NCBI RefSeq assembly: GCF_003144195.1
Contig: NW_020290038.1
Span: forward strand, 62,001-126,000
Direction: 5' to 3'
Source: Ceraceosorus guamensis
Lineage: Eukaryota > Basidiomycota > Exobasidiomycetes > Ceraceosorales > Ceraceosoraceae
Length of the DNA stretch: 64,000 nucleotides
The notes beneath the pieces are model-generated. The model did no database searches. It worked only from the letters and a program-made list of their open reading frames with translations, and had not been told where the DNA came from. A program made the translations under genes and the position numbers. Of the stretch, positions 45,805-56,701 are shown piece after piece; position 1 is the first letter of the stretch, and every line of letters begins with the position of its first letter.

Positions 45805-48201
45805 TTAGGAATGTGAAGACTCGCCGATTTCCTCGCTCGTACTAGGTTTCTGCCAAATCTCACGATCGGGGTGCTTTTGAGGTCCCAACCAATTGACGAC
45901 CGACTCGGACTGAGAAACGTTGAACTCGACACGCTTGCGCCCACCCCAAAGGCCCTTTTTGCGTTCCTTGCTGGTCAACCAAGCGCGAGCCCTTCTAGAT
46001 TCTTCGTTTACGTACCATCGCCTGGCCTCGATACCAGTCATCGTCTCCATCTCTTTCCTAACTTCCGGAGGAGGCGAGGACCAGTCGAACCTGCTGTTTT
46101 GACCGTGCACGTGTGGTGGGGGCGAGCCTGTCTGGGCTTGAGTAGTGTGGACTGGTGAGGACGGCCGCCTTGGCGTCGAAGGCGCGAAGCAGCTGAAAGG
46201 ACTGCCTCTGCGCATTAGACATGTCACGTTCGCCTTTCGCCCAGGTAGAACACCCAGGATTCTGCTCGGGCGCGAGCCGAGAGGCGCTCGTTTGAGCAAT
46301 ATTTTCCGTGGATGATACCGCTGTAGTCACGAGTACGTGAGTGCAACGTAGCTCGCACGATATCAACGCTTGTTCAGGCAGCCTGTCAAGAGAAGCTGCT
46401 GAGCTATTCACTTACCGCAATGCCCACGCTACGCTTCTCCGACATTCTGAATCTGCCAGAATGTTTGGCTTGAGCACTTGTACGTGTCTGTCACCAAGAT
46501 GGAACTGATAGCAGTCAGATGCGTCTAGCCGAGGTCGGCAATTTGATTCGACGCTTCTACGTCGCAAGTTTGAAAGAGATGCGTCACCGGCAGTACCCTA
46601 CATCTCTATCGTGTCTACCGCGGTGATTCTGCGTGACTCGGACAATTTGAGCGCCTGATCACTTACGTGGACGTTGCGATCCGATCGGCGGCGCAAAGGC
46701 TCGTTCGACTTTCGCAAGGCAGCTGAGACACCCTTGACTGGAGGATTTGTTTCGGGATACATGTGCGACAGAGGATGCATCTGTCCGGCGGCGTGTATGC
46801 TGCTCAAATGCTCTCTGATGATTCTCTCGCGAGCTTGGTGACCAGCGTCCTGCCACTTCCCAGTGCCCAAGCTGGAAAGTTCGTAACGGGTACCATGTCA
46901 GTCATCGTCATAGTGAGAAAACAGGCAACGAAACTTACATGAACTCGTCCAAATTCTTGTGAAAGCTGGGCGTACCCCATCCACCCTGTTGCTTCATGAA
47001 GTTCTTCATGCGCCCGTAAGAAAAGTCCACATCTTCCTTGGTCGCGGGAGGGTGATATCCCCAAGAAGGATGATTGCGAACGTGCGCCGTCTCCAGCTCC
47101 TTCAACGTCAAGGGAGGTCGACCGGCATGACCGAGCAAGCTGTGCTCGCTTTCGGGGATCCCCTTCGCGGGCTTCTTGGCCAGGGATAAGATTCGCGCAA
47201 GCTCACGCTTGACCAGCAAGGGTGATTTGAGTGGCTGGAGAGCGGTGCGGGGCTGCAGAGCAAGAGAACGGTCAGCAGAGCTAGTGCAGCGTGCGAGAAC
47301 AGCGCCCTTCGTAGGCATCTATTCGCACCAACAACACTCACGTCGACGAGCTTCTGAGGCAGTGCTCGCCTGCGAAGGCCAGAGCTACCGCCCTTGATGA
47401 TGTCGCTATGCTCGTCCAAAATCCGCTTAGAAGCGACCTCATGCACCCGCCCATGCATGAAACCCGTGTGCAGCTCGCTGAAACAGGGGCAATGCGACGT
47501 CGATGGGTCAAAAGAGCTCAGACCTGCCCGCCTTGCTTTTTTCCCTCGAGAGCGCAGGCCGTACTCACGGGGCATACCCGAGCGCATGTTTGATACGAGG
47601 CGTACCCCAAGCACCACTGTTGATCATTTTCTTTTTGAGGTCCTCGTAGTAAGCTTGCACCCTCTCAGAGTCTGCTGTCAGTGGCGGAGTGTAGACACGG
47701 CGAAATTCTTCTTGGTATTCCTTGCGCTCCGGACTGGGATATCGGACGCCTTCGTGTTCGAGCAAGCTGTGCTGATTGGGTGGAACATCGGGTGCTGGTT
47801 TCTTAGCAATCGAGACCAGATTGGACGGCGAGCCCTTCATTTCGGCTTCAATTTTCTCGGCAGAGGAGAGAAATCTGGAGGGTGAACCCTGGGAGTAGAA
47901 TTGCAGAGCTGGATCAGCAGCCGTCTCGTATAGCTCGCCTCAGAGTCGAGTGCTTGTAGTGTCACGCGCACGGCGCATACGCGTCAGCCCGTGCACATTA
48001 TGTAGCTACACTGTACCTGTGATCCCTCGTAATGAACACCATCATCATCACCATAGAGCCGATCTGCGACAGTGGTTCGCGAGAGAGACGACTCACAAGG
48101 GGAGATGGCCTGCCATGTGTGCTGATGACGAAGAGCACGAAGAGTAAAGTGCAAGACCAACCCGCCTGCACCGGTAAAGGAATGCGCCGGCACGAACGCA
48201 T
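45805..48201 (-). CDS. Signal-peptide protein built from duplicated exon pairs; 3' end uncertain
   Basis: Minus-strand exons I trust: 48201-48097 (signal peptide, hydrophobic core WSCTLLFVLFVIST), 47888-47569, 47477-47342, 47252-46939 and 46871-46667. Phases alternate 0/2/0/2/0. Exons 2 and 4 are homologous: IAKKPAPDVPPNQHSLLEH / LAKKPAKGIPESEHSLLGH and INSGAWGTP / KQQGGWGTP. Exons 3 and 5 also look related (ELHTGFMHGRVHE / LGTGKWQDAGHQ). After exon 5 the model is less sure. A probable exon 46495-46407 (phase 0 to 2) and a last exon 46093-45805, with KERKKGLWGGRKRVEF and ending EEIGESSHS, would complete it. That last exon could instead belong to a separate short gene, and exon 5 could read straight to a stop near 46598. 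I recognise no family. Confidence 0.65.
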
Positions 48202-48981
48202 GGTGCAAGCAATTGTCAAAGGTTGGAGGGAACTTGCTGAAAGATGAAGCCAGAAGACTTTCAAGAAATGCTCGACCAGCGAGTCCTTTGATGCTTTCTT
48301 TGAACCAGAAAGGAGAATGAACGAATGAGTGAGCAGTAGAGAGCGACGGTATCCTAAAGCCTGAAGATCGAGCGCTTTGTATCCCAAGCTTCCCATTCAC
48401 CACTCATCACTTGGATTCATACAAGCCGCCACGCGGCACCGGCCTCGCCACCGGCGGAAAAGGCACGCAATTTGGGTGTGCCAACGCAGCCACCGCTGCA
48501 ATTCCGAGTCATCTTGGCGTCAACATGCTCGCCCGCTGTCGGCGAAGCGGAGATATCACCGCACTCAACGAGCATCTGGTTCCTGATGTTGGCGAAGCTG
48601 AGTCGCGATGGCGTCCACTGCCATGCACATTGCACTGTGAATGAGGTGCAGAAGACGCGAGTGCAGCCGCCGAAGTGTGAATGCTGGCGAGGAATTGCGA
48701 ATGCGCCCTGTGACCCGCCGTTTGCAGTCTTACGCTGAAATTGTTGAGGGAAACTATCCATCGGCAAGGTGCAGCGCTTACCGATCTGATTGTCCCCAAC
48801 CATCGGTTTAGTGCGCCTTGTACGAGCCAACGTCATATCCTCAAGGACGGGACTATAGCGCCGAATCAGCAATTGTGAACACGAAATCTAGTCCTTTGAG
48901 CTTGTCATTGATTGAAGGCGACGCGCAGCGAGAGATGCGCTTGAGCGAAGCAGCTCGATGCGGAGGCCTTCAGTAACCTGA
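48202..48981. other. Intergenic region, no supported gene
   Basis: This lies upstream of the exon-repeat gene and downstream of the acid phosphatase. A 150-codon minus-strand frame (48417-48872) has no domain or splice support and was rejected. Confidence 0.5.
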
Positions 48982-50821
48982 TCAGCTGCCATTGCAGCGC
49001 GCCACCAAATCTGCAGGTATTCTGTCCTGAAGGTAGGTGATGACATCGTCGATGGGCGTCCATTCCGCCAACGCCGGACCTTCACGGCCCGTGAGCAGCT
49101 TTGCCTCGGATGTGAGCACTTGACCGTAGGCCTGCAAGCGGGTAACTCATTAGGAAGGTACGAACATCAGTGCGTCTGGATGATCGGCTAGCAAGAGACG
49201 CCCCGCCTGCCGCCGAAGCTCGTTGTTGCGATTCGAACCCTTTCGCCACTCCGCTCGATCTGCTCACCAAAATTCTGACGTGTTGCTTCGGAGCAGCACC
49301 CGACTCGGTGTTGGTCTGCTGTTCCCAAATCTCAAAGATGACTTCGCTTCCGAGCGCAGGCCAGCGAATAGTGCCGCTTTGGGCAAGACTCTTGAGCAGA
49401 CGCACCATGGTGCCGTCATGACCGATGTAGAGATTCGCCTTGTGTGCATTCTTGCCATCTCGAATGAAGGACAAGTCGCGCAAGAGCTCAAGAATAAAGG
49501 CGCCGAAGCTATACCGAACGTAATCATCGGAGAGGGGAGATGCATTCCAGATGTAGCTGCGCGCGGGAGATCAGAACAAATAAGCAAGTCTGGCTTGTCG
49601 TGGACGAGGAAGCTGCTTTTCGCGATACCTACTTGTACTCGAAGTCGCCCGCAGCATATACATTGCTCGCAGTCTTTTGATCTATGCTGGCGCCGGTGTT
49701 CGGGTTGGTGGGGAGAGGGTGACCGTGGCATTGCCTAGAAGCCAAAAAGTCAAAGCTATGGAGGAGGCAGCAAAGCAAGTCAACACCCACCAATGGATAG
49801 GGTTGCATCGTCGCGGCGCTGTGCACTTACGCGTGGTCGATCCAGGAGTTCCAGCCAGCTTCCTTTGCAGTCCCGAGCACCTCGTTGACCGCGTCAAAAG
49901 TGCCGGAGATGTTGCCGAGGTGATTTTTCCAAGACTGCTCCTCCTCGATCTTGGCCCGAAGATCATTTGCATACGCGCAAGAGTAGCTAGGCACAATACT
50001 ATCAATGTTGCTAGGCTGGATCTCTACCGGGAAATGTTTGTCTTCTGTGTACCCTGCACCTTTTAGGAATGCGCCGCTGACTTGAAACGTGCGGGGCTCG
50101 GGACTCGTACGTACACGCACCGTTTCCTCGCTGACGGCATCTACAAGCTCCGCAGGTCCTCCAGGTCCGTACACGCCAATCCAATCTTGACCGTGCTTAA
50201 AGGCGTTAATCAGTCCACCCGCTGTGAGTGTACCGCTGTCACACGTCCCATTCCAGATACGCTGGAGGAACGGATGCCATGGGGGAGTGCTAGTGCGAGG
50301 GTCTATCTGCGCTACTGGCGCCAAGCTAGCGGCCCGCATACCCGTGGCATAATTTGTGTACTCTATATCGGTCTGAACGAGCATACATGCGGCTTTAATC
50401 GTCAATGACAGATGCTGGACATGAGCATCTCATAGCCAAAGGTCCGTCCAGCACTCACGCAGTCCCAACCCGTCGGCGGGTTAAACTCATTCTCCTTGCC
50501 AGGCACGAGATTGTCAGGCGTGCGCTTCTCGTGTCGCTGGATATAGATGAGGTGCTTCAATTTAGCTTGAGGAGATGCCTCAGGTAGTGCATAATGCTCC
50601 CTAGACACTCTTGGCGCAGAGCAGTAGTTGTATGTATTCCAAGGCAGCTCGTGCGGACCGTCAGTGTATGTGCCGCCAGGCAGGGACAGATTGTATGCGC
50701 TGATGTTCGCGGCGGATGCTGCCATTTTGACGGCCTCGAGGGAGGAGCCGTATTGCGTATTGATGTGGTCCGAACTCAAGACAGCTTGGAAAGCGTCCCT
50801 GGTCATGAACAGGTCGTTCAT
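48982..50821 (-). CDS. Histidine acid phosphatase (phytase/MINPP-like branch)
   Basis: Five minus-strand exons: 50821-50459, 50414-49831, 49734-49633, 49556-49268 and 49131-48982, for 495 residues. The catalytic N-terminal motif is RHEKRTP (96-102; family form RHGxRxP, with Glu in place of Gly). The proton-donor motif is GHDGT (H396, D397). Other branch signatures are WHPFLQRIWNGTCD, GGLINAFKHGQDW and an RFP-like end (IPADLVARCNGS). Phosphomonoester hydrolysis through a phosphohistidine is the family mechanism. Intron 1 is only 44 nt but keeps phase. No signal peptide follows the start, although relatives are often secreted, so either an upstream exon was missed or the protein is intracellular. 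The gene is divergent from SF3B6. Confidence 0.9.
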
Positions 50822-51568
50822 GGTGTTTGTGAATCGTCACACACCTGTCTAGTCATCTTTTCGAGTCGTCCAGAAGCTCTCATCGTGCTCGCCGTCTGCA
50901 TGCAGGATCCATCTTTGCTTGAATGTCCATCTCCGAATTCTACGCAGCGACATCAAACGCAAGCTGGCTTGGCTTGACTCCCTTGTGGAGGAGAAGAGCA
51001 TGAGATGGGCATCAGCTTTGCACGTTCCCTTCACGAAGCTAGCAGCAGCGCGCTCGGGCTGCAGCGCAGGCACACATGCTGCTGCGAAAAGCGCGCGCCC
51101 TTGTACCGGCCGATTAATTCCGAATCAATAAGACAGTCACGTGGCTTATGTGCTCGTAAAGTTATTGCGAGATTCTCGAGGCTCGCATCGAAGTCAAGAT
51201 GCTGCTCAGCCGAGGCTCATCCTTGGATTTGCCTTGAAACCTCGACTCGATCTTCCAGCCCCTTTGACCTGGCACACACCGTCACCCCACCCGTGAACAA
51301 CCACAGCAGATCTTGATGCGTCACGTGTGAGAGGGACGCCCAGCCCAGCGCAACGAAGCAGGCCCGCTCGTGTCCTGCACCTCGCTCGCGATTGCCTTTT
51401 AGCCTTCGTCACTCGATCAAGATCAATCGACCAGCCAGTGGCGCACCTTGACCAGCTGGGTCTACCGTCTCCTTTTTGTTTCACAGGGGCTTTTCTCCTT
51501 CGACTTCAATCGCGATCGGTCCAAAAAGCCTCGAATTTGATCGCGAACACGATCAAGCGAACAGAAGC
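50822..51568. promoter_or_regulatory. Divergent promoter region of acid phosphatase and SF3B6
   Basis: This 747-bp spacer contains no supported gene. I looked for a signal-peptide exon for the phosphatase here and found none that splices in frame. Confidence 0.4.
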
Positions 51569-52037
51569 ATGTCCGTCCTAGCCGAGTCTCGTCAACAATC
51601 GCGCATCCTCTTTGTCAAGAACTTGTCTTACCAAGTGACGGGAGCCGATCTGTACGAGCTGTTCGGCCGATATGGATCCATTCGACAAGTGAGGACTGGA
51701 GATGGACCAAAGACAAAGGGGACGGCTTATGTTGTCTTTGAGGAGATTGGAGATGCCAAGAAGGCGCTGGATCATTTGAATGGATTTCATTTGCAAGAGA
51801 GGTATATCGTAGGTGAGTTTTGCGAGCATACATGTGGTTGGATGGTTGGGGGTGGCGGGAAGCGCTGAGAAGATGGTGACGACGCTAACGAACGATGAAT
51901 GACGCGTGCACGCTCCCATAGTCTTGTATCACATGCCGGCGAGAGGCGCAGCGACGGCCAAGGCGGATCTGGCAGCCAGAGAAGCTCAACTAGCCGAATT
52001 GAAGCGCAAGCACGACATTGCTGATGCGGAAAAGTAG
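51569..52037 (+). CDS. SF3B6: U2 snRNP SF3b subunit p14 (SF3B6)
   Basis: Two exons, 51569-51812 and 51922-52037, for 119 residues, close to the usual length of about 125. A single RRM shows RNP2 as ILFVKNLSY and RNP1 as KGTAYVVFEE, with the family-specific tail YIVVLYHMPARG made across the exon join. The C-terminal helix is basic/acidic (AAREAQLAELKRKHDIADAEK). Family role: p14 sits in SF3b next to the branch-point adenosine and contacts SF3B1 in the nucleus. The reading phase (1) is restored exactly by the CCCATAG acceptor. Confidence 0.95.
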
Positions 52038-53596
52038 CAAGGCAGCCGATGTGGACAGCAGCATCAAGAGACGTGCGATTTGGGGTCGAGTGCATGCCCG
52101 ATGCTGATAAGAATAGGATGCGGGCTCCTGCGGCAAAGAGGCCAAAGACTTGCTCAGAGGTGGGACGAGTGGAGATGGTCTGGGCAGCTCGACAATGAGG
52201 CAGGCAGGCAGGCAGGCAGGCAGGCGTGGATCTTCGGGCGCAGACAGCGTCTGTTCAATCTCTCAACAGTCACAGGAAGAGGTGGGAAGGATTACACAAC
52301 AACAGAGACCTTTGTATTATAGGCTGGGCGTACGCCGCTTTCGATACAATAGCCGCGATCAACATCGCACGACATTCGTGACTGACATCGCACATGCATA
52401 AACGCTCCTAACCGTGCTGCACAGCTGGCTCCATGTGGGACGTTAATCAGTCGGATTGCGCCCTCATCGATTGCTTTGTCCCTGCAGCTGAGGTCGAGCG
52501 CTCGATCTTTGTTCAGCATCGGCGGAAGTATGTGATAGCAATCCCCTTGCGCCTTTTTGCCAGCAGCGCAGCCACCTTCCCCGCTTCCCACGCATTCGAA
52601 ATCGTAATAGCATCAGGTGACATGACAGACTTCACGACTGCCATCACAAACTCTGAATCGTGGCAATGAAAGCCTTGCAGCATACACCTTTCGCCAGCCA
52701 AGCACGAAGCTTGTCCTATGATTTGCACGCGACGCTGCACGAGCAACATCGTGAGTGCCACGATTCGCTGACACGGATGACTCGCCCTTTGCTCTTCCTA
52801 CGACTCGTGACATGATCGCGACTTGCGCGACGCTTGATTGACATCACTCGCGCGTGACTAAGCTTGACTCTGGCTCGATGTCTTGAGTACAGACTCGGGC
52901 CTCTCTGACTTTTGCGGCTCACTCACTGGATGACAGCATTACTCTTGAAAAATCAAGAGCGCGTCCCACATGCGATCTACAGTTTCAGTCAATCACGAGT
53001 CACGAGTGTGCGTAGAGGGAGCGCGTCATGAGGACATCGCGGTCGCGAGTCGTGAGTCGTGAGTGGGAAGTCACATCGCGGCGAACGCGTCTCGCGCGTT
53101 AGGTCGGCTGGTCCGCAGAACGAGCGCGCACGTGATACCAAAGACCGCGTCGCGAACGCCTTTTGGCGTGACTGTGCAGCAAGCAAGGAAGCAAGCGGCA
53201 CGCACCTCTTGGCATGGGATTTGCGATGGGGCCAATTCGTGATTCCTACACATCCTCGGCCTCACCCAAGAACCACAAACCCCTGCGGGGCTCCATCTAC
53301 CACTCATCCAGCTTTCGTCCATATCGCTCACGATAGCCTTGTTGCTAGCCACTGCATCATCATCGTCATCACACTGCCAGGCAGACAAGGGCCAACTCCC
53401 TGCGAGCTCGCTTGCACAGTGCACCCACAACACTTGGCGGCAACAAAGGCCGGTAGACAAGCGGCGGCCATAGCGCGCACCATATTCGATCATCCACATC
53501 ATCGACAAGGCTTTTAAGGAGCGAGCGATAGTACAGCCCGACGACGCGCCTTGTCGACGCAAGCGCAATCGCTGATATCTGCACCCTTTTGGCAAG
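52038..53596. other. 1.56-kb intergenic region with repeats
   Basis: No supported gene. It contains the third GGCA microsatellite and one of the densest clusters of TCACGA/TCGTGA words (52992-53010 and 53044-53064), upstream of the SNF5-like gene. Confidence 0.5.
52199..52225 (+). repeat. GGCA tetranucleotide microsatellite
   Basis: About six GGCA units, the third occurrence of this unit in the window. Confidence 0.9.
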
Positions 53597-56459
53597 ATGG
53601 ATCGTCCACGTCGTTCAGCTCGAGCACCTCAGCAGGGCAACAGGCTCATCTCAGCCTCTTCGACCAGCAGTCCAGCTCCGACCGCACCTTCGACTGCTGC
53701 CTCTCCTTCTCGTCCCTCTCCACGGGTAGGAGCACGGGGCTTAACAGATGCTCCAACCAGTCGATCGCCCGACGAATTTCGACGCGCCAGAAGGGTAGCG
53801 GGAAGATCAGGCTCCGGATCAGCCAATGACTCGAACTCAGTTTCCCCTTCTGCTTCCCTCTCTCCTGAAATGTCCAGACTCCCCCCCGGTCTAGCTACCG
53901 ACTACTCCAACGCACACGATCCCGCCAATATCTCCCAGTATGAACAGCAACGCGCAGACCCGCAGCAATCGCAGTCGCAGTCGCAATTGCACGCGCCAGC
54001 GCCGGCTCAGACCTACGCGACAAGTGCGAAAGCAGCTTCTGTTGTTCGAGGACTTGACAGCAATCCCTACATCTCCCGAGCCTCGCAACTCCTCTCCAAG
54101 GGACAAAGATCCATCCTTCCTCCCAACGGGGTCGCAGCATACGCACCGCTCCCTCGCGCAAGCACCACTTACAATTCTGTGCAAGTCGGCGGCAACGTCT
54201 CTGTGGTCCGAGGTCAAGCTCTTGGTGGGACTTTTCCTGCTAGGATGGCGATTGGGACGAGCGGACTGATGAGGCCTTTGTCTGCGGCCGAGATGGAAGG
54301 TGCGGCGGGTGATGAGAGAGTAGGCGGTGGCGGCGGCGGCGGAGGAGGAGGCGGCGGAGGTGCGGGTGGTGCTGGTATGTCCTCTTACGGATATGGCTCC
54401 GGAGTGACGGGAGCCAGATCCAGCGGAAGAGCTTCTACGCGCGCCAGACCGACTTACTACGATGCTCCATCCAGCGATTTTGATGATGAGGATAGCGATG
54501 AGGAGACCCAGCATCAATCAAGAGGAACGAGAGCGAGGGGAAAGAATAAAGAGGTGGAGCAGCAGCAAGTGGAGGAGGATGAGGAGGAAGAAGAACAGGA
54601 AGGCGAATGGCTAGGTGTACCCCCTCCCGCTAGCAAGCTGTGGGCTACGCCTGCGCGCAAGCGAATGTTGCCCTACTTGTGAGTCCTTCAAAGTAGCAAG
54701 ACGTCGTTTGCATGGATCAGTGCATTCGATCAACCTCGCTCCCTAATGTTCTCGCCTCATCCTCGCCCGCCCCTCCCACAGCCACGAGACGGATGTGGCG
54801 CGCCTAACTCGAGAGAGGGAACAGCTCATCCCGATCACTTTGGAAGCTCAAACCTCGACTCATCGCATCAACGATGTGATCCTGTGGAACCTCAAGGAGA
54901 GGCTTCTCAGACCCGAAATCTTCGTGGCTGGGTTCCTGCACGATCTCGGTCTGGATCCGGTGCCTGGAACACCTAATGAGTTTGAAAATAGTGAGCTGGG
55001 TCGAGCGCTGGTCGAGAGCATCAAGAGGCAATTGGGGCAAGCTGAAGTCACACATGGAGGAGCGGTGTGGGATGAAGATGCGGACGAGAAGTGGGACGAT
55101 GGATTGGAGGATGTGTTTCAAGCAGGTGGCGCCCATTTGGAAGAGCACCGCACGCCGCAAGTTGGAGTTGAAGTTGTCGATGAAGATGAGGATGAAGATG
55201 AGCTGGGTGAGGTTGCTCGCAAGCGAAGAAAAAAGGCTGCGCTCGCCGATCTACCCGAGAGCGAGTTACAAGAGGATGATATGAGGGTGATTGTGGAGGT
55301 GAGTTGGTCTTCCGCGCAAGACATGCCTTCTGCTTCGCCTCTTCGTCCCCATAAGCTGACTCGGTCCCTTTGCAACACCCCGAACTCGTGTCCTTTGACA
55401 CAGTACGAAGTGCCGATCCTGTCTTCGTACCTTCAGGACAGGCTAGAGTGGGACCTTCGTTCATCACTCACGCCCGAAGTCTTTGCTTCTCGCTTGGCCA
55501 AAGATCTTGGTCTGACGGGAGAAGCTCTTCCGCTCATCAGCGCTAGTATCAGGGAACAGCTGTTGAATCATCGACGCGCAGCGTTGGATCTGGACCTGCC
55601 GGGAAGCGGCAAGAGGTGGGCATTTGCACAGAAGCTGTTGGGCATCGCCAAGGGAATGGAGTCGGGAAGCGCAGAGGCGAAAGAGGAGCTCGCTCGGATC
55701 ATCAGGGAGAACGCCGAGCCTGAAGAGCATGAGAGCAGGGGGATTGCCGATGGCGCGACTCGTGGGCAAGGCGAGGATACGCCTGATGAGCGACGCCCTG
55801 CCGCTTCTCGCGACCGCAATCCCAATGCTCTCTCTAGTCAGACGACGGCTAGTAGTACGCCACTACGACTGGACAGCGCTCAAATGGACGGTACTTCCGT
55901 GAGTAGCCTTGCACCTACAGGGGGGCGCCCACTCACGAATCACATTACCCTCGGACGTGCGTGCGGGAGGCAGCACGCTGATCATCCCCTTTCCCCTCCC
56001 ACGCCTCCTCATGCACTGCTCAAGACTCCCGCCGAGCTGGCGCTTCCCAGGGCGTCGGATCTGCGCGAACAAGCAGAAAGACAGCTTTCGGATGTGACGG
56101 TTAGGGGACCTAGGAGGTTGGAAGGCGTATGGAGAGATTGGGGCCAGAATTTTGGTCCGATCTTGGAGAAGCTGGACAGTGAGGAACGAAGGCTTAGGGA
56201 GCTGGAGAGGGGAAGCGGCAGGTGAGTGCGCCGAGTTGGTTGATCCATCTACTTTTCCGCAAGCAAAAATCTTTGCAAGCCCTCTTCAGGAGGGGGCCAG
56301 CGGAAAGTCGTGCGCAAGCATGTTGCCGAACGAGCTGACATTTCGCATTGCCCCTTTCTTGATCCATTCTCGCGCTATGCATGTTCGTTCAACAGACGAT
56401 CAAGACGCATCGCTGCTACCAATACGAACCAATCGATGCGCAGGCAATTGCGACGATGA
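53597..56459 (+). CDS. SNF5/SFH1-family subunit of a SWI/SNF or RSC remodeler
   Basis: Exons 53597-54678, 54782-55298, 55404-55898, 55974-56221 and 56396-56459, for 801 residues. The first half is disordered: Ser/Pro-rich, with a run of about 14 Gly and an acidic Glu tract. Then come two SNF5 repeats. The first is ITLEAQTSTHRINDVILWNL with EIFVAGFLHDLGLDP, and the second is YEVPILSSYLQDRLEWDLRS with FASRLAKDLGLTGEA. The spacing between them is stretched by an acidic/basic insert (about 100 residues). Intron 3 (75 nt) stays open if retained. The last exon adds a basic tail ending MRRQLRR; without it the protein would stop at 56225. By family, SNF5/Sfh1 docks the remodeler on the nucleosome acidic patch. 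Sfh1 versus Snf5 cannot be decided by eye. Confidence 0.88.
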
Positions 56460-56701
56460 GAAAGGGGACGTGGCGAAAATTGGCCTCGGATTGCGCGGGC
56501 CTGCCGTTCTTGTGTATCTCACGTGCGCACTGCTGCTTCGTTTTCCCGAATGCAAAATGCACGCTATTACACTCTCAAAGGCCTTCAAGTGTGAATGCTC
56601 TGACAAAACTTTGCGATGCATCGGGACTTGCGATGCGGGCAGTACTCGTGCAGGGAGACGCTAGCGCAGGGAGAGGGGGGCAACAGCGGCTACGCCCACC
56701 A

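Noticed and set aside
48417-48872. 151-codon minus-strand frame
   Set aside because: No domain, no signal peptide, no splice context; composition fits chance.
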